From NCBI GenBank assembly GCA_937902605.1, contig CALFNC010000514.1, forward strand, positions 1 through 7,107: a stretch of 7,107 nucleotides of DNA. Direction: 5' to 3'. The notes under the pieces were generated by a model. That model did not search any database. It had not been told where the DNA came from and worked only from the letters and a program-made list of their open reading frames with translations. Positions within the stretch are counted from its first letter, which is position 1. Every line of letters starts with the position of its first letter. Origin of the DNA: an uncultured Acidobacteriota bacterium (GTDB lineage: Bacteria > Acidobacteriota > Thermoanaerobaculia > UBA5066). Position numbers and translations under genes: made by a program. Shown here in pieces: positions 5,851 through 7,107 of this stretch.

Positions 5851-7107
5851 TTACGCCGTGCCCGCGTAGAGGAACCGCTTGATCTTCTTCGTCGGCGTCT
5901 TCTGGAACTCCTCCGAGTAGACGTCGATCCGCGAGATCGAGGCGTACGGCGGGAGCTCCCGGTTCACGGCGAGGCGGTTCTTCTCCATCCGGGCCACCAG
6001 GTCCCGCTCGTGGAGCTTCATCGCGTCGACACGCTCGAGGTCCGGGTAGACGAGGGCGAAGAGCTTGCCGTTCCGCTCCAGGACCAGCGACTCGCCGACG
6101 AAGGGGAGGCTGTTCAGCTTCGCCTCGATCTCCTCCGGGTAGATGTTATGGCCCGACGGCCCCAGGAACATCGTCTTCGACCGGCCCCGGATGAAGATGA
6201 AGCCGTCCGCATCGATCACGCCGAGGTCGCCGGTGTGGAGCCACCCCTCCGGGTCGATTGCGGCGGCGGTCGCATCCGGGTTCTTGTAGTACCCGGACAT
6301 GACGTTGACGCCGCGCACGAGGATCTCCCCCGGGATCTTCGACGGGTCGGCCGAGTCGATCCGGACCTCGAGCGTGTCGACCGGGCGACCCACCCCTGCC
6401 GTCCGGTGGTGCTTCCAGCCCGAGTAGCTGATCAAGGGGCCGCACTCGGTCATCCCGTACCCGCAGGTGAACGGGAACTCGATCCGCCGGAAGAAGCGCT
6501 CCACGTCGCCGTTCAGCGCCGCGCCGCCGATCACGATCTCGCGGAAGCGTCCGCCGAAGACCCCGACCAGCTTCTCCCGGATCTTCCTGTTCAGGATCCT
6601 CCGGAGGGGCGGGATCTTCATCAGGATCTTCGTCGTCTCTTTCTCCAGGGTCGGGCGGAGCCGCTTGGCGTAGATCTTCTCGATCACGAGCGGGACCGAC
6701 AGGATCAGCCGGGGCCGGACCTGGCCGAAGGCGTTCAGGATGACCTGCGGGGACGGCGTCTGCGACAAGAAGGTGATCCAGCAACCGGAGGTGAACGGGA
6801 AAAGGAACTCGAAGGCGGCGCCGAACGCATGCGCCAGCGGCAGGAACGAGACGATCGTGTCGCCCGGCTCGAGGGGCATGTTCTCCTGCGCGTACCGGAC
6901 GTTCGCGAGGAGGCTCCGATGCGGCAGCATCACCCCTTTCGAGAACCCGGTCGTCCCGGAGGTGTAGACGATGGCGGCCAACTGGTCGCTGGCGACGGGC
7001 GTCCGCTCCAGGCGGGCCGGGTCCTGGAGCGGCACTCGCGCGCCCGGAAGGCGGGCGGCGACGTCCGCGAGGCTCCGCCCGATGCTCTCCTTCCGGGAGG
7101 CGAGGAC
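5851..7107 (-). CDS. AMP-forming long-chain acyl-CoA ligase (FadD-like), N-terminus beyond the window
   Basis: The frame stays open to the right edge (visible part begins VLASRKESIGRSL), so this is the C-terminal 418 residues of a protein of roughly 550-600. It belongs to the ANL adenylating superfamily, which activates a carboxylic acid to an acyl-AMP and then a CoA thioester. Signatures in order: P-loop YTSGTTGFSKG (about visible residues 48-58), PLAHAFG, GYGMTECGP near 6445-6468, GWLHTGDLG near 6222-6240, the hinge region FIRGRSKTMFLGPSGHNIYP followed by EEIE, and the C-terminal catalytic lysine motif TPTKKIKRFLY. The GPSGHNIYPEEIE hinge and LPLAHAFG fit long-chain fatty acid ligases better than acetyl-CoA synthetases or NRPS domains; the chain-length preference cannot be read here. 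No transmembrane segment is evident. A GTG at 7035 could be mistaken for the start, but it lies too close to the P-loop and the coding frame continues upstream. Confidence 0.9.
   Translation of the reverse strand, partial: VLASRKESIGRSLADVAARLPGARVPLQDPARLERTPVASDQLAAIVYTSGTTGFSKGVMLPHRSLLANVRYAQENMPLEPGDTIVSFLPLAHAFGAAFEFLFPFTSGCWITFLSQTPSPQVILNAFGQVRPRLILSVPLVIEKIYAKRLRPTLEKETTKILMKIPPLRRILNRKIREKLVGVFGGRFREIVIGGAALNGDVERFFRRIEFPFTCGYGMTECGPLISYSGWKHHRTAGVGRPVDTLEVRIDSADPSKIPGEILVRGVNVMSGYYKNPDATAAAIDPEGWLHTGDLGVIDADGFIFIRGRSKTMFLGPSGHNIYPEEIEAKLNSLPFVGESLVLERNGKLFALVYPDLERVDAMKLHERDLVARMEKNRLAVNRELPPYASISRIDVYSEEFQKTPTKKIKRFLYAGTA

Overview
This is a GC-rich (roughly two-thirds G+C by eye) bacterial chromosomal segment. 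It holds four full-length genes, one gene running off the right edge, and the start of a further Tat-signal reading frame that meets a stop codon just inside the left edge. The gene content (a TldD-type protease with a Tat signal, an amidase-like Tat protein, an acyl-CoA ligase with a GPSGHNIYPEEIE motif, and a GGDEF-EAL protein) together with the high GC would fit an Acidobacteriota-like or other soil or deep-branching Gram-negative lineage. That placement is inference only; no rRNA or other marker gene is present.

Layout, left to right. On the minus strand, 141-932 encodes a Tam-like (trans-aconitate 2-methyltransferase family) SAM-dependent methyltransferase. Its stop overlaps the ATG (ATGA) of a Tat-signal ORF at 7-144, which ends at a TAG although the frame beyond it still reads like the same protein. 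A 158-bp divergent promoter region (933-1090) contains a 13-bp palindrome almost exactly at its midpoint. On the plus strand, 1091-2641 and 2658-3986 encode a TldD/TldE (PmbA) pair in an operon with a 16-bp gap. TldD has the HExxxH zinc site and an N-terminal Tat signal peptide; TldE has neither. The convergent spacer 3987-4204 carries a large imperfect palindrome made of two inverted, related hairpin modules around a smaller one, resembling a REP doublet. On the minus strand, 4205-5551 encodes a GGDEF-EAL protein without a sensory domain: its diguanylate cyclase half looks intact and its phosphodiesterase half is missing key residues. Its start codon overlaps the stop of a possible 22-codon upstream ORF that has a good Shine-Dalgarno. 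Finally, 5851 to the right edge (minus strand) is the C-terminal part of an AMP-forming long-chain acyl-CoA ligase.

How the genes may work together. The TldD/TldE pair is the clear functional unit: a heteromeric zinc protease that degrades or trims unfolded peptides. Its most interesting aspect is predicted export of the TldD subunit, possibly with TldE carried along. The methyltransferase and the Tat-signal ORF appear to be a separate, translationally coupled pair. No RiPP precursor peptide, tRNA, rRNA, CRISPR array, transposase or phage gene was seen. I do not see a clearly new defence or biosynthetic system; the items most worth checking are the Tat-TldD arrangement, the degenerate EAL domain, the palindromic repeat with compensatory changes, and the interrupted Tat ORF.
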